DNA of 64,000 nucleotides from Topomyia yanbarensis (taxonomy: Eukaryota; Arthropoda; Insecta; Diptera; Culicidae): the NCBI RefSeq assembly GCF_030247195.1, contig NC_080670.1:208742546-208806545 (forward strand), given 5' to 3'. Below the pieces are notes generated by a model that saw nothing but the letters and a program-made list of their open reading frames with translations, did not search any database and was not told the origin of the DNA. Position numbers and translations under genes: made by a program. Below, piece by piece: positions 1 to 10,730 of this stretch (its first letter is position 1; each line of letters starts with the position of its first letter).

Positions 1-1140
1 GACCTTATCATTCAAGTTACGAATAATAACTCAACAGTCTCCTTCCGCCTGTTAGGCACTTCCCCTCTTTATGTTGTTGATCGTTTTATTAAACTCGTCG
101 ATCCTGTCAAAGCTTCACTCTGTTTCTGCGACTGCCTTTTCATCGTATCCGTGTGTCGCGTGCCGATGAAGTTTTTCGCTCGGTGGCTCATCAGACATAT
201 AGCCGCTGCAAGCATTCAGTTTCAACGTCGAATTAGTCATTCTACTGATTTCAACGTTTGGACCCCAACAAATTTGCCGCTGATGTACCGATTGCTTTAT
301 AAAACTGCTGTCACACTGCTTTCAAATTAGGGTGACCATATCAGATGAGTGAAAACCCAGGATAGCCGAAACCCGTAACCTCTCAATGGAATGTGCCTTA
401 TCTCCAGGTTTTCCGTAGTTTAAAAGTTCTGGAAGTCTGCCAGGTTTCATGCTGTTGTTGGAAAAACGGCAATCCCGAATTGAGCGGAAGAGACGAAATA
501 TTTGAAGATCGTCTGCGCAGGACCGGCGAGGAGTTTTCGGCACTAAATACGCGTCATTGAAGTAAAGCGCAAACATCAACGGTCCCAAGTAGCTTCCTTG
601 CGTTATTCCTAATGTAAAAATAAGTTCCTGGCAATCTTCAATGACAATCATTATCTCTCGATCGTAGAGCAAGGATCCAACCAGCTGCAAAAACTACCAT
701 TTAGTTCAAATTTATCAATTTTGTTATTTGAAAAACGGCGGATAGCTTGGTGTACATAATATCAGTTTGAGCGCGACGTTTCATACTCCCTGTTATGTAG
801 GACGCTAGACTCGGCAGGCTGTTTAGCGTCCAGGCGTATACTCATGTTAATCCTGGATTAGATACTGCTTGCATTGACCCCGAAGTGGTTCCATAATCAC
901 CAGCTCGAGAGAGCGCTCGATGAAGTTATTCCACGATAGTTATTGATGTTTCGCTTTTTATGGATTGGAAACATGTTCGCGAACTTACAGTGAGACGAAA
1001 AAATGTCACTGGCAAGATAACTGAAGCAAAAGCAGAGTCGCCAAACCGTTGATGTATTCTTCGGGTCCCGGATTGAAAAACGATTTAAACCGAGAAGAAG
1101 CTTTGGTAATCATCGTTTCATCGACATTGACAGCGGCCAT
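1..1140 (-). pseudogene. Jockey-clade LINE ORF2 reverse transcriptase, decayed
   Basis: Read on the minus strand, this stretch gives successive blocks of a Jockey-type reverse transcriptase in several frames. About 1135-700 carries the finger region, with phrases such as SSRFKSFFNPGP, ELVIMEPL and QCKQYL, then AQTDIMYTKLSA. The open frame 690-322 carries GITQGSYLGPLMFALYFND followed by CADD, which stands where the family has the catalytic Y/FADD, and then LQIFRLFRSIRDC. Below 320 the thumb region is too decayed to align well. The element copies itself by target-primed reverse transcription; this copy is dead because of stops, frameshifts and a changed first residue of the catalytic box. The family call is recognition of the motif order, not a search. 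Confidence 0.8.
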
Positions 1141-2150
1141 AGCTTAGTCCACAACTGGAAAAAAACTTTACTCTGCAAAAACTGGTTGAGGTTAGGTATT
1201 TCGTGAGGAAAACAAACCAAACTGCTTTTGTTTGACGTTTGACTTTGCATCAGTGATTGTAAATGAGAGAAAAACAGCTTTTTTGGCAACGTATGCCCCG
1301 GCGTTGTATGGCATCACGTCCAATGTTATCAGTATAGGCAGTGTTCGATTGGATTCGTTTTTTCACAGAAAAATACGAATCCAGTAAATTCAAAATGGAG
1401 TCTACGCAGTTCTCTTTCTAGAGTTTTTCTAGTTCTAAGGGATTCGTTTTTGACAGCTGAACCCTTTTCCAAAAGATTTAAAAATGAAGTGTCCGCAGCT
1501 CTCTTTCCATAGGTCTTCTAGTACCGTCCAGTTCTGGAAACCCCCACGATTGGTGGTCGAACTTTGTCTATAATTTGTTGATTAATGACAGTGATGTGAA
1601 TGTCGGTTTAGAATCCAAGTTGGGATAGGTTTTTCATATGAACTTTGAAATTATTGGAGTGAAGTTACTTTTGCTGATTTCAGTTTTAGGTTCGCTCTTA
1701 TGTTTACAAAATCCATATAAAAATGACAGCTTCGCGCAAACCTAGAGCGCAATCTAATAACTAAATCTGCATCTGATTCGGATCGTACAACGAGACTGGA
1801 TTCTAACCGCGCCGTGCACTTACTATTCTTCTATTAAATTCTTCGCATAGACTGGTTAGTTCGACTGGTCTGTCTATGAAAGTACCATCTCTGTCTCTTG
1901 AAATACATGTGTTTTGCCAGCTCGCAGCGTTCAGTAGCAGCTTGATCACTGGCACTTTGAAAGTGCGGAGTCCAGGTCGGTGAGAAGTGCGCAATATTAA
2001 TGTCAAAATGTATCTCACTGCTCGCCACTCGTCCCAGTAGGCTTCTCTAGGACCTGAATCATTCTATGTAACGCAAAAGCTAAACGATACCGAAGCTAAC
2101 GTCTTGTCATTACAGTTTGTTTTCTATAGTTACCAAATGGATCATTTTAA
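1141..2150. other. intergenic, no gene recognised
   Basis: Short open frames on the minus strand near 1803-2028 show no motif I know and no codon character. The only structure I see is the two-unit tandem repeat listed separately. Confidence 0.5.
1350..1532 (+). repeat. imperfect tandem duplication, ~90 bp x 2
   Basis: Two adjacent units both run from GGATTCGTTTTT through an AAAATGGAGTCTACGCAG / AAAATGAAGTGTCCGCAG core to a CTCTTTC...TCTAGT end. The first is about 1350-1438 and the second about 1439-1532. They match by eye with several substitutions. Confidence 0.55.
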
Positions 2151-3354
2151 TTGAACTACAAATCTTCGATTTTTTACACAGTATCGGTGCACCAGCAAAA
2201 AGTTACTTTAACCTCAACAGCGGAAATCTCCTAGTAGTAGTAGTAGTTACAAAAAACTAATCGGATGGAAAAGGAAACTGTCACTGAAGCGACACAAACA
2301 TACACACTCACACAGAACTAAGTCAGACAAAGTGTACAAAGTGAATGCGGAATCTAGTTAGTAAAAAAATAAATAAATTTACGTAACTAGTAAAACATTT
2401 TTCTGTCTGGTCGGGCAGACGGAGCGATAAACGATGGTATTATATATATTGGGAAATTGCAAAAAAACCGAGACGAAACAAATAAACAAAAAAAGATATA
2501 GAGTAGACTAGATAACTTATAGTACTTTTTAGTAGACACAAAACGATTTAGAAGAAGAATTAAACGTTATTCCAATATGAACATTATTGACAACAAACAC
2601 AAGCGAAGAGACACAAAATAAAACAAAACAGTTCATGAACGAAGCAACCTATGTTGTTTTCGGTTGCCTGTTGTCTTTTATTAACAATTATAGGGGGAAA
2701 ACAGACAACGTGGAAGAATGCGAGAAATATTTTCTTTTTCCTATTTGCTTATAGATAAGGTAAAAGTGCGCGTCTGAGCTTGGCTTATTTATTTTGATTG
2801 CGATCTGTCTGTTATTGATACTATTTTGTCGAGTCGAGCACACTGATAACAAATTAATATTATTATTTGTCTTTTAGCTAGAGTAGGGAATTTTTTTATC
2901 TCTGGCACCACTGTGCTCATCACCACCTAATAGTTCAATAGTTACTATTTTCTTTTATTAGTCAGTCTTGTCTGGTGGCGCTAGGGTAGATAGCTATTTA
3001 TTTTTGTTTTATGTTTTTCACTGATTCGTGCTTCTTAAGTTCGGTTCAACTCCGGATCAACCCTGAATCGGTCTTCAATATGACCGATTCAAACGGGTAG
3101 TATTCTGTTTTTATTTCTGATCGACTTTTCCTAACTCTCAAATGACCTATTGAACTACTAGAATTATTGTTATTATCCTTATTCTGCAATCATATTGCTC
3201 ATCGAGAGGAATTAGTGAAAGTAGCACATAGAGCGAAGAAATTGTTATACAGTATGACCATAACCATACACACAACACAAGCGAAGAAGGAAGAATAAAT
3301 CATGAAACATGACAAAAAAAGTAATAAAAAAGGATAAAATTCATCTAGCACCGT
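2151..3354 (-). other. AT-rich 3' flank of the luciferase-like gene
   Basis: This is A+T-rich noncoding DNA downstream of the minus-strand stop codon at 3355. Minus-strand AATAAA candidates exist, for example TTTATT on the plus strand at 2997-3002, so part of it is probably 3' UTR. A short TAG trinucleotide run lies near 2231-2245. No other gene is visible. Confidence 0.4.
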
Positions 3355-5052
3355 CTAAGTTAGACCACTGTCAATTGTAAGTTGTGAAAGCTCTAGAGCC
3401 AACCGTTTGGCCTCTCTCCGGTTTATCTTTCCACTTGCCGTCCGAGGCAACGAATCGACAAAGAACAACCCACCTCGCAGTCGTTTGTAGTCCGGCAGCT
3501 GCTCGTTAACCAGCGTCAAAAGCCGCTGCTCCTCACCACGGAGATCCTGATGATGTCCCCGGACCTCAACAAGTGCCGTAGCCAGATCAACATGGGGTGG
3601 TTCCGGATGCGGAATTCCTACCACCACTGCCTGACTGACCTCCGGCAGTTCGACCAGCAGGGCTTCCAGCTGAGCCGGGGCAATCTGGAAGCCCCGGTAG
3701 CGAAGCATTTCCTTGCTTCGATCGGTGATGTACAGGAAACCGGTCTTGTCGAAGAATCCGATGTCGCCGGTTTTGATGAATCCGTCGGTGGTTAGCAGTG
3801 CCTGCGTTTCCCGCTCGTTGTCGTAGTAACCGGCGAAAGGATGATCGTTGCGCACCTGAATCTCGCCTTCCTGTTCCGGTTCCAGCAGGTCACCGGTGGC
3901 TTCGGCGGCGATCTGTAGGTAAGTGTTTTCTTTGTTTAACAGTTTTTACAATTAGTTATAAATATTATTAACACCTACTCGCACAGTAACATTGGCCACC
4001 AACACCCCGGCCGAGTTCGGTTTGCCGAACAGATCGATCGAAACCGTTCCGCCGGTTTCGCTCATGCCGTAACCTAGGTAAACCTTTCCATTGGGCTGCA
4101 GCAATGCGTTTGCCCTACGCCGCACGGTCTCCGGCAGGCAACTACCACCGCATCCAATGATCCTTAGCGAAGAAAGTCGGAACCCTTTCGATTCACAATA
4201 TTCAACCAGTTCCGCTAGCATCGGTGGTGGGGTGAACACGTGTGTCACCTGAAACTTGGTGATCAGTTCGAAAGCGTAAGCCGGACTGAAAGGTTTCGCC
4301 GTTGTGATCCGTTTGTGCCCGTTCAAAAGGGTCGTCATTAGCATCTGAAACGAAGATACCCAGTAGAGGGAACTGAAGCACAGTAGAGTATCGATGCCCA
4401 GATTTATGAGCCACGGGTAGGGTGCGATCAGTTGGGCATGGCTCAGGCAAACCGCTTTCGGCAGGCTAGTTGTTCCCGATGAACACACGATTAAGGCTAC
4501 GGTTTTATCCGAATCCCCTAGATAAGGTGGTCGATAACCTTTCTCACCTTCCGCTGGATCGAATAGTAGTTTTTCAGTTTCCGGGTCGTCCAAAACCATA
4601 ACCCGTGCCGTTAAAGCTAGCTGTTTAAGAGATTGCCTCACAGTTTCCACGTTGTGTCTATTACAGAATATCAGCTGCGGCTTCGTGATCCCCATCAAAT
4701 TAACCAGATCGGACTGTTCGAAGGATGGGTCCAGCGTGTGGACAGGAGCCCCCAGCAGAAAGCATCCAAATAACACCGACGGTACGCTGGAACAGTTGTT
4801 CACCACCATACACACCATGTCGCCCTTGGACAGGTTGCACCGTTTGTTCAAGTATAAAGCCGCCCGGATCGTGCGAGTTCGTAGCTGACTGCAGGTGATA
4901 GTCTCTCCGGTGTCGGCACATATTTGAAACACTTTCTCCGGTGTTCGTTCCAGAACGTTCACAATCACCTGACCGACACTGGCCGCTGGATTGATGATCG
5001 GCGGTTGCCGGGGGCCGTTCCAGGTACGCGTCGTTTGATCGAAGTGTGACAT
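3355..5052 (-). CDS. luciferase-like / 4CL-like acyl-CoA synthetase (AMP-binding), two exons
   Basis: Exon 1 is 5052-3979 (358 codons) and exon 2 is 3912-3355 (185 codons plus stop). They join in phase 0 across a 66-bp intron (donor GTAGGT, acceptor CTACAG) and give a 543-residue protein, the usual length for the family. The family activates a carboxylic acid with ATP as an acyl-adenylate and then usually makes the CoA thioester. Visible motifs: the phosphate-binding loop SSGTTSLPKA at 191-200, YGMSET at 328-333, TGD ending at Asp408, the hinge DRSKEM at 422-427, and PRTASGK with the likely catalytic Lys520. The block CFSSLYWVSSF at 225-235 is typical of insect luciferase-like paralogues rather than plant 4CL. 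The last residues, SGLT, are not a canonical SKL-type peroxisomal signal. The substrate cannot be told from sequence. I see no break in the reading frame. Confidence 0.92.
3913..3978 (-). other. short intron of the luciferase-like gene
   Basis: This is a 66-bp intron on the minus strand, starting GTAGGTGTTAAT and ending TTACCTACAG. Removing it joins ...NVTVR to IAAEATGDL... in frame, which restores the continuous family pattern before the EGEIQV block. Confidence 0.88.
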
Positions 5053-5080
5053 CTTTCCAGTGATGTCGCATGTAGTACTA

Positions 5081-5160
5081 GTCGATTAAACTGCAAGTGC
5101 TTCACTTTTATATGTCAAGTTCAATTGGTAGGCTTAGTCTTATCAGATGGTATCAGATAC
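5081..5160 (-). promoter_or_regulatory. TATA box and paired GATA sites upstream of the luciferase-like gene
   Basis: On the minus strand TATAAAAG lies at 5112-5105, 53 nt before the ATG, so transcription would start near 5082. Just upstream two TATCAGAT blocks on the plus strand (5141-5148 and 5151-5158) begin exactly 10 bp apart. The first gives CTGATAAG on the minus strand, a GATA-factor consensus. GATA factors drive many insect gut and fat-body genes. That this one is so driven is inference. Confidence 0.6.
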
Positions 5161-6205
5161 GGATCAGGAAGTTTGTTACTGTTATTGACTTTTCGTCATC
5201 CCCCGCATTTTCTGAGATGAAAAGTGAAATTTGTTGAATCTTCTCCAAGACTCAGTTCAAAACAAATTTTGGATATTGACAGGTTCTTAAAATCGAAGTG
5301 TCAAACAGATTACTCCATTACTGATTCAGCTACAAACATTTGAAAAGTTTCAAATTTGTTCATGGCAACTTCACCTCACTCGCCTAAACAAAGCAATCCA
5401 TGATTTGGCAGCCTTTTTAAAATCGGACATTGACGTTTCATCGCCTACAGAGTTTGACCCTCTAACATAGGTACCTCCAACTGCTAATAACAAATGTTCC
5501 AATGAAAAACATCGCATCAAAATGGTAAGCATAAAATTCTGTTCAAATATTTGTGTTTCAACCAAAATCGCGCGCGTACCCCCGGTGAATTCAGCGAACC
5601 GCGACCGACGGCGATGAGGAAAATTTACTTCATGACGCGCGCATTCAGTCAGTCCGTCAGTCAGTCAGCGTACATTTTCGAGCCAGGCGAATCGCCCGTC
5701 TATGTACACTGTTTGGCATGGCAATCAGCACGTTTACGCTTTTCCGCGTCGTCATGGCAGTGAGTGCCGCTGTTCAGCTACTGGTTCGCAGCAGCAGTAA
5801 GCTACGAACGGATAGTGCGCGGCATACTAAATCAACTCTTGTTGATGTACGTGGATGCTTAGCACGTGCGACTACTTTATTTTGATAAAAATCGCGGAAG
5901 GATTGTTGAGGAGAATAATTGTAGGTTAGGAGGCGAATAATCTACGTTTCTACTGATGGTTTTGTTAATTCCGCGATTAAGTAAAAACAATGTGAGTAGC
6001 AGTAGCCATTTTTTTCATTTGGATGGCGGCCTCTGACTTGGTATGATGAAAGGTTGTCTTTTAGTTCAGTTTCTTGCATTTGCACAGTGGTTCAGAGTAT
6101 CATTCAAGAAGGAAATTCAATTTTCCAGTAAAACTTCGCTATTAGAACAAAATAAAGTCTTGGTAGTACATTCCGTCACGGAACTTGATTTCATTTCGAT
6201 GGATT
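5161..6205. other. intergenic, possible promoter-like block
   Basis: No protein gene is recognised. The part near 5565-5880 is richer in G+C and holds a run of TCAGTC repeats (about 5646-5668), which resemble insect initiator motifs, and a splice-donor-like GTAAGC at 5796. It could be a first noncoding exon of a plus-strand gene, but nothing in this sequence alone proves that. Confidence 0.3.
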
Positions 6206-6242
6206 TCGCAGTCATGCCTACCTTTTGAAGCCCCTCTTCATA

Positions 6243-7530
6243 AAGGGCGAACACGAAATTATTGCGACACCGAACATGTCATGCTAATTTTTTTATAATG
6301 TTTAAAATCAAACCAAAATTTTAGGGTAGTTTTATACATATATTTACTTCGTAAATCAAAAGAAAAGTTAATCGATGGAGCCTTGAGTGTAAAATTGAAC
6401 GCATTTTCGCTTGATGCCTTCCATCAAAGTCTTTACAGTGTCATTCGGTACCAGTTCTCAGTTTTTTTTCCATTTTCTTAACATGTCCTTCTCGTCTTTG
6501 CTGTCTTCTTGCTCTTCCGAAGTTCCCTCTTCATCATTGCCCAGTACTGATCCACCGAGCCCAGCTCCGGACAGTTTGGCGGATTCATGTCCTTTGGAAC
6601 AAAATGGACAGAATTGGCCTCATACCACTCCAGGACACTTTTAGAATAGTGGCATGATGCTAAATCTGGCCAAAATAGCGGAGCTTCGCCGTGCTGCTGC
6701 AAGAACGGCAAAAGACGCTTCTCGAGGCACTCAGATTTGTAGATCTCGCCATTTACTGTGCCCTTTGTCAGGAAAGGCTCACTCCTCAGTCCGCAAGAGC
6801 AGATGGCCTGCCAAATGAGATATTTGGAGGCGAACTTCGACATTTTCTTCTTCTTAAATTTGTCGTCCACATAGAACTTGCTCTTGCCGGTGAAAAACTC
6901 CAACCCCGGAATTTGCTTAAAATCGGTTTTTATATACGTTTCGTCGTCCATCACACAGCAGCCATATTTTTTCAGCATCTTCTCGTAGAGTTTCCGTGCC
7001 CGAGTTTTAGCCGTCGATTATTGCCGCTCATCGCGGTTTGGGAAGTTCTGTACCTTGTATGTATGTAGTCCAGCTCTCTTCTTTGCATTCTGGACGTAGC
7101 TCTGCGACATGCCGATCTTTTTAGCCAAATCACGGCTTGAGACGTTGGGATTTGCTTTAATCATCCGCTTCACCTTTCCCTCCGTCTTTTTGTTCTCCGG
7201 TTCCGGTTTTCTTCCAGCTCCTTTGCCGTGGTCCAGCGTCAACCGCTCCTGGAACCGCTTCTACACTCTGAAAACGGTTGAATGTTCAACATTTTTCCCA
7301 ACTGCCGGTGCGACAGCTCAGGAAATTCCAGGTGTTTGGAAAGAATTTGTTCTCTCGACTCGCGTTGGTTCACCTCCATTTTCGTTGAATCGAAAAATAC
7401 GACTTCGAGTTTGACAGCATGTAAACAATACACATCAATGAGAAAGTGTGCAAAATTTGGTTGATTTTTACCCAATGGTAAAAAAGTTATGCCCTGTTGA
7501 ATGTGTCGCAATAATTTCGTGTTCGCTCTT
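6243..7530 (-). mobile_element. mariner transposon, ITmD37E-type, with intact ends
   Basis: The 28-bp terminal inverted repeats are 6243-6270 and 7503-7530, differing at one position (AAGGGCGAAC versus AAGAGCGAAC). They are flanked by TA at 6241-6242 and 7531-7532, the mariner target duplication. The element is 1288 bp and carries a broken transposase on the minus strand. It sits inside the left arm of a long-hairpin element. Confidence 0.93.
6368..7379 (-). pseudogene. mariner transposase pseudogene
   Basis: The likely start is ATG at 7379 (MEVNQRESREQI) and the family-like end is GSID-stop at 6368, close to the normal ~340 codons. The frame breaks near 7260 (frameshift plus TAG), stops at TAA 7018-7020, and shifts again near 6490. 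Preserved pieces include a helix-turn-helix (KKIGMSQSYVQNAKKRAGL), the first catalytic aspartate in CVMDDETY and the second in FWPDLASCHY. The third acidic position, 37 residues later, reads SVDQYW where mosquito relatives have Glu in a PVETYW-type motif. Such an enzyme would cut and paste DNA at TA sites; this copy cannot. Confidence 0.9.
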
Positions 7531-8410
7531 TATTGCGACAAGCGTCCAAGTAAGCTCAGATGCCAAATTTTACGTCATTTACACAATTTTTGACTGGAGG
7601 TTTTGTTATTAGCACGGTGCCAATATGAGGGAAAAATACATCGAATTCCATAACTCGTTCTTGCATTTCTCATATAGAAAGGTTATGCTATCAGTCGTTT
7701 TCAATATATTTTACCTTCGTATTTCAATGAAAATGTGTCCGTTTCTTAAAAAAATTAAATGTTGGGGTTTTGGTACGTTACAAACCATATATTTTTTTCC
7801 AGTTTTCCCAATCTAGAAACGTCTCAGATGTAGTTCTAAACCCTTTCATCATCCATATCAAATTTTATCATTTTCTCATGCAAACTCAACTCATGAAAGA
7901 CGATAACTGAAAACGTTGTAATATGTCTAATGATAAATAATTTTCTTGGATCGTGTGATCAACTTCATATCATTATTCAGATCGATTATGCTGTCAATGT
8001 CACATAATTAGTACGATTAAACTGCAAAAGATTGTATATCTTTCTCGCGAACAGAAGCACGGGCATTGCAATAATCTAAATCAAAAACCACCGTAACGCT
8101 CTCTGAGAATATTGTATGTTAAGTTTCCGTTACTTGTGTGCAGGCTTTTATCCCTTTTCTCATACATAAGTTATATTCAAAATTTGGGGAATTTCTCTTT
8201 TTTAAGGAACGAACATATGTTCAATATGCCCGTATTTCTTTATCTGAAGTGGGCGGGGATCAAAAATTGTCCAAATGATGTGAAATCTGGTATCTGAACT
8301 TATTTTGCCGTTTGTCATAATATGAAAGGGAATGGGGAAAGGGTAATTTAAAAATAAATGTCTCTTGCAATGCCCTTCTGTACAAGCCGATTTGCAGGTT
8401 CTAGTGACCA

Positions 8411-8633
8411 TTAAAACATTTATTTAGAGAAAATTGATTTATAATTAGGATTTTGGACATATTAATTTCAAGAAGGCTAATTGTTTTTTTTTTTTTGAAA
8501 GTATGATAGATATTATCCAAAATTCAATCGAGAGTTGAGAAACAGTAAACGAATCAATGAAAATCGATTATCGGAAATGAAAAATTGAGAACTGAGATTA
8601 TTTGAGGATTGAGGAGCAAAAGATGAGAATTGA
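8411..8633 (+). repeat. degenerate heptanucleotide satellite, left part
   Basis: From about 8520 the sequence is built of loosely repeated seven-base words such as GAGAACT, GAGAATT and GAAAATT. It is the left end of the same tract that continues at 10731, separated by the SINE insertion. Confidence 0.6.
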
Positions 8634-10730
8634 GCTTGTGCGAACACCCCTGGCTCCTACTCCGTTATCGATCTGGCCTAGCTGAAAGCACAGGGAATCA
8701 GTAGATAATTATGCCTGGGAGTAGCGAAGCATCTTTCAATGTCAATCAATACCGGCGCCGGCCAGGCCCGAACGTAGATCGCGGAAGGAAGGGGAAGCGA
8801 TGTTAGTCCGATACTTGCTTTTGCTAGAGGCCGTTTACAGGGTGTTTGGTTCATGGTTAAGAACCTCTCGAGGGATGATTGACTGTCATATTTGGAGAAA
8901 AAGAATCGTTCTACACATACCTTCAAATCTCAACCGTTACTAAGTTATTAAATTTTTTGTGTTAAAAACTTAGTTGTCTTAAAATAGCTCTAACTCAAAA
9001 AATATACTTTGTATTTCAAATCTTTTGGATCCATCGAATAGGTGAGAAAATTTTCCATTGAAAAATGTCCTCAAATGTTTCAGCTAATGAGGTTAAGTAA
9101 CCTTTTCACAGTAAATTATTTAAAATTTAACAATTTTGATTTGATTTTTCGTTCATTTCGCGAAAATCTTAATAGTTAACATCACCATTTTAATAATTCA
9201 AATTTTTAGTTTTGAAAAGTTGCATAATTTATTCCTTGACATGATACACTTATCTTTTCTTGTTTTCATGTGTTTGGGTTATTGAACTTGGATATTTTTA
9301 TCTCATATTCACTTATACCAGCTCTTATTGAAAAAGTATAGCACTTATTGTACTTTTCTTATTTTTATTCAAAAGCCAGGAAAATTTTGCATAGAGAAAG
9401 GTATAAATACCTTTCAGTTAAGTGAATTTAGTATTCTTTTAGAGATTAATTAGTTTAAAGTTAGTGTTATTATTAGCATTTTCGTTATTTTCTTAAAATA
9501 GTAAATAAGAAACAGCACCATTATTATCATGGAATTAATGCAAGTTTTACAATTCTTTCTTTGGCTCCATTCAATTATCTCTTTTAGTTTCGAAGCAAAA
9601 TCATTTTTATTTTCTCGTTTCCTATGCAAAAACAACGATTTCGAACCCACTGCATTTGTGATAAGGCCATGCTGTGTTAACTATTGAATTGCAGCGAAAT
9701 GAAAAGCGATAGGGATAATGTGTCAAGTAACAAGTTGTAGAGAATATTAAGGGGCACCAAATGAACAATAGTGATGATAAATTTAGTTGATTAATAATTA
9801 AAATAATTACAAAACTCCAAAAAACGCCAATTTTGAGTTATTTTACTAGTAAAAACTCATTTAGTACACTTAACTAAAAGATATCTGTACATACATCGAA
9901 AGCAATTTTTCTCAACTTTCAAATGAAGCCCTGGTAATAACGATATAAAGCATATTTTTTAGATTAAAGTCTTTTAAGCACTTGCAGATCGATTACAGGA
10001 AAAAAATTAGAAGTGAAATTACAAGAAAACGAGAAGAGATAGGAATATCATGTTGAAGAACAAATTATAAATCGTCCTCAAACCCATCTTTTGGATAGTA
10101 GATATTGCTGTAATCATAATCCATTATTTTGAGAAAATTAACAAAAACCTCATCAAAAACACCAACTTTGAACTACTTTACAATTAAAATGTAATTTAAA
10201 TTAATTAACTGAAAATTATGAGAACACCATTCAATAGAAAATTTCTCACCTTTCTAATGGAACTAAAAGATTTAAAATACGAGGAATACTATTCGAGTTA
10301 GAGGTATATTTTTTTACACAGAAAGTTCAACTCTGTAACGGCTGATATTTGATGATATGTGTAGAACGATTTTTTTCTCAAAATATGACAGTCAATCGCC
10401 GCTCGAGAGGTTCTTAATCATGTACCAAACACCCTGTATACTACTGCGCACTCCACAAATATCACGGGAGGAGGAATTTGTTGGTAAGTATAGAAGTTGG
10501 ATTCTATTTCTTCTTTACCGACGCCAGAGAGGTGGCTCTACACTATCTGGACTAGATTATCGATCCATCAACTCATGGACCGGGGACCAACGGCTCTACT
10601 TCCCTTCCGAAGGAAGACGTGACCACAGATTTTTCACCTCAGAAAAATCTCAACGACCTCGGCTGGAATGGAACCCAGGCCAACTCAAATGAGTGGCGGT
10701 CACGCTTACCATTCAACCACCGGCGCCGTC
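8634..10730 (-). mobile_element. tRNA-derived SINE, split by a hairpin element
   Basis: On the minus strand the 5' end near 10730 has a pol III A-box-like TGGTTGAATGG (10719-10709) and a B-box-like GGTTCCATTCC (10675-10665), spaced as in tRNA genes. The body runs to 10439, is interrupted by the element 8838-10436, and resumes from 8835 to 8634, about 490 bp in all. A 23-bp direct repeat (TGAGGARCAAAAGATGAG then AATTG), one mismatch, flanks it at 8611-8633 and 10731-10753, as expected for LINE-driven insertion. The family name is not known to me with certainty. Confidence 0.72.
8838..10436. mobile_element. long-hairpin DNA element with TA target site
   Basis: The ends are CAGGGTGTTTGG (8838) and CCAAACACCCTG (ending 10436), flanked by TA at 8836-8837 and 10437-10438. 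Beyond the ends the arms continue as inverted copies: GGTTAAGAACCTCTCGAG against CTCGAGAGGTTCTTAATC, and the blocks around 9010-9100 against 10210-10300. The element is 1599 bp with diverged arms of at least ~270 bp. No coding frame is recognised. Confidence 0.8.

Larger units (their letters stand above)
6210..8376. mobile_element. decayed long-hairpin element, copy 1, interrupted by a mariner
   Basis: The right arm (about 8235-8376) matches the right arms of the elements at 29625-31075 and 62065-63514, including AAGTGGGCGGG, ATTGTCCAAATGATGTGAAA and the terminal GCAATGCCCT. The left arm resumes at 7531 with GTAAGCTCAGATGCCAAATTT. A short piece, CCTTTTGAAGCCCC...TCA, lies just left of the mariner at 6241. 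The far left end is too decayed to place, so the start is approximate. Confidence 0.65.

Noticed and set aside
4202..5071. Overlapping frames at 4202-4450, 4652-4888 and 4700-5071
   Set aside because: They are shadows of the luciferase-like gene, which has the catalytic motifs in one frame.
5551..5763. 70-codon frame in a G+C-richer block
   Set aside because: No known motif. The TCAGTC repeats within it produce the SVSQS-type peptide; a promoter or leader is more likely.
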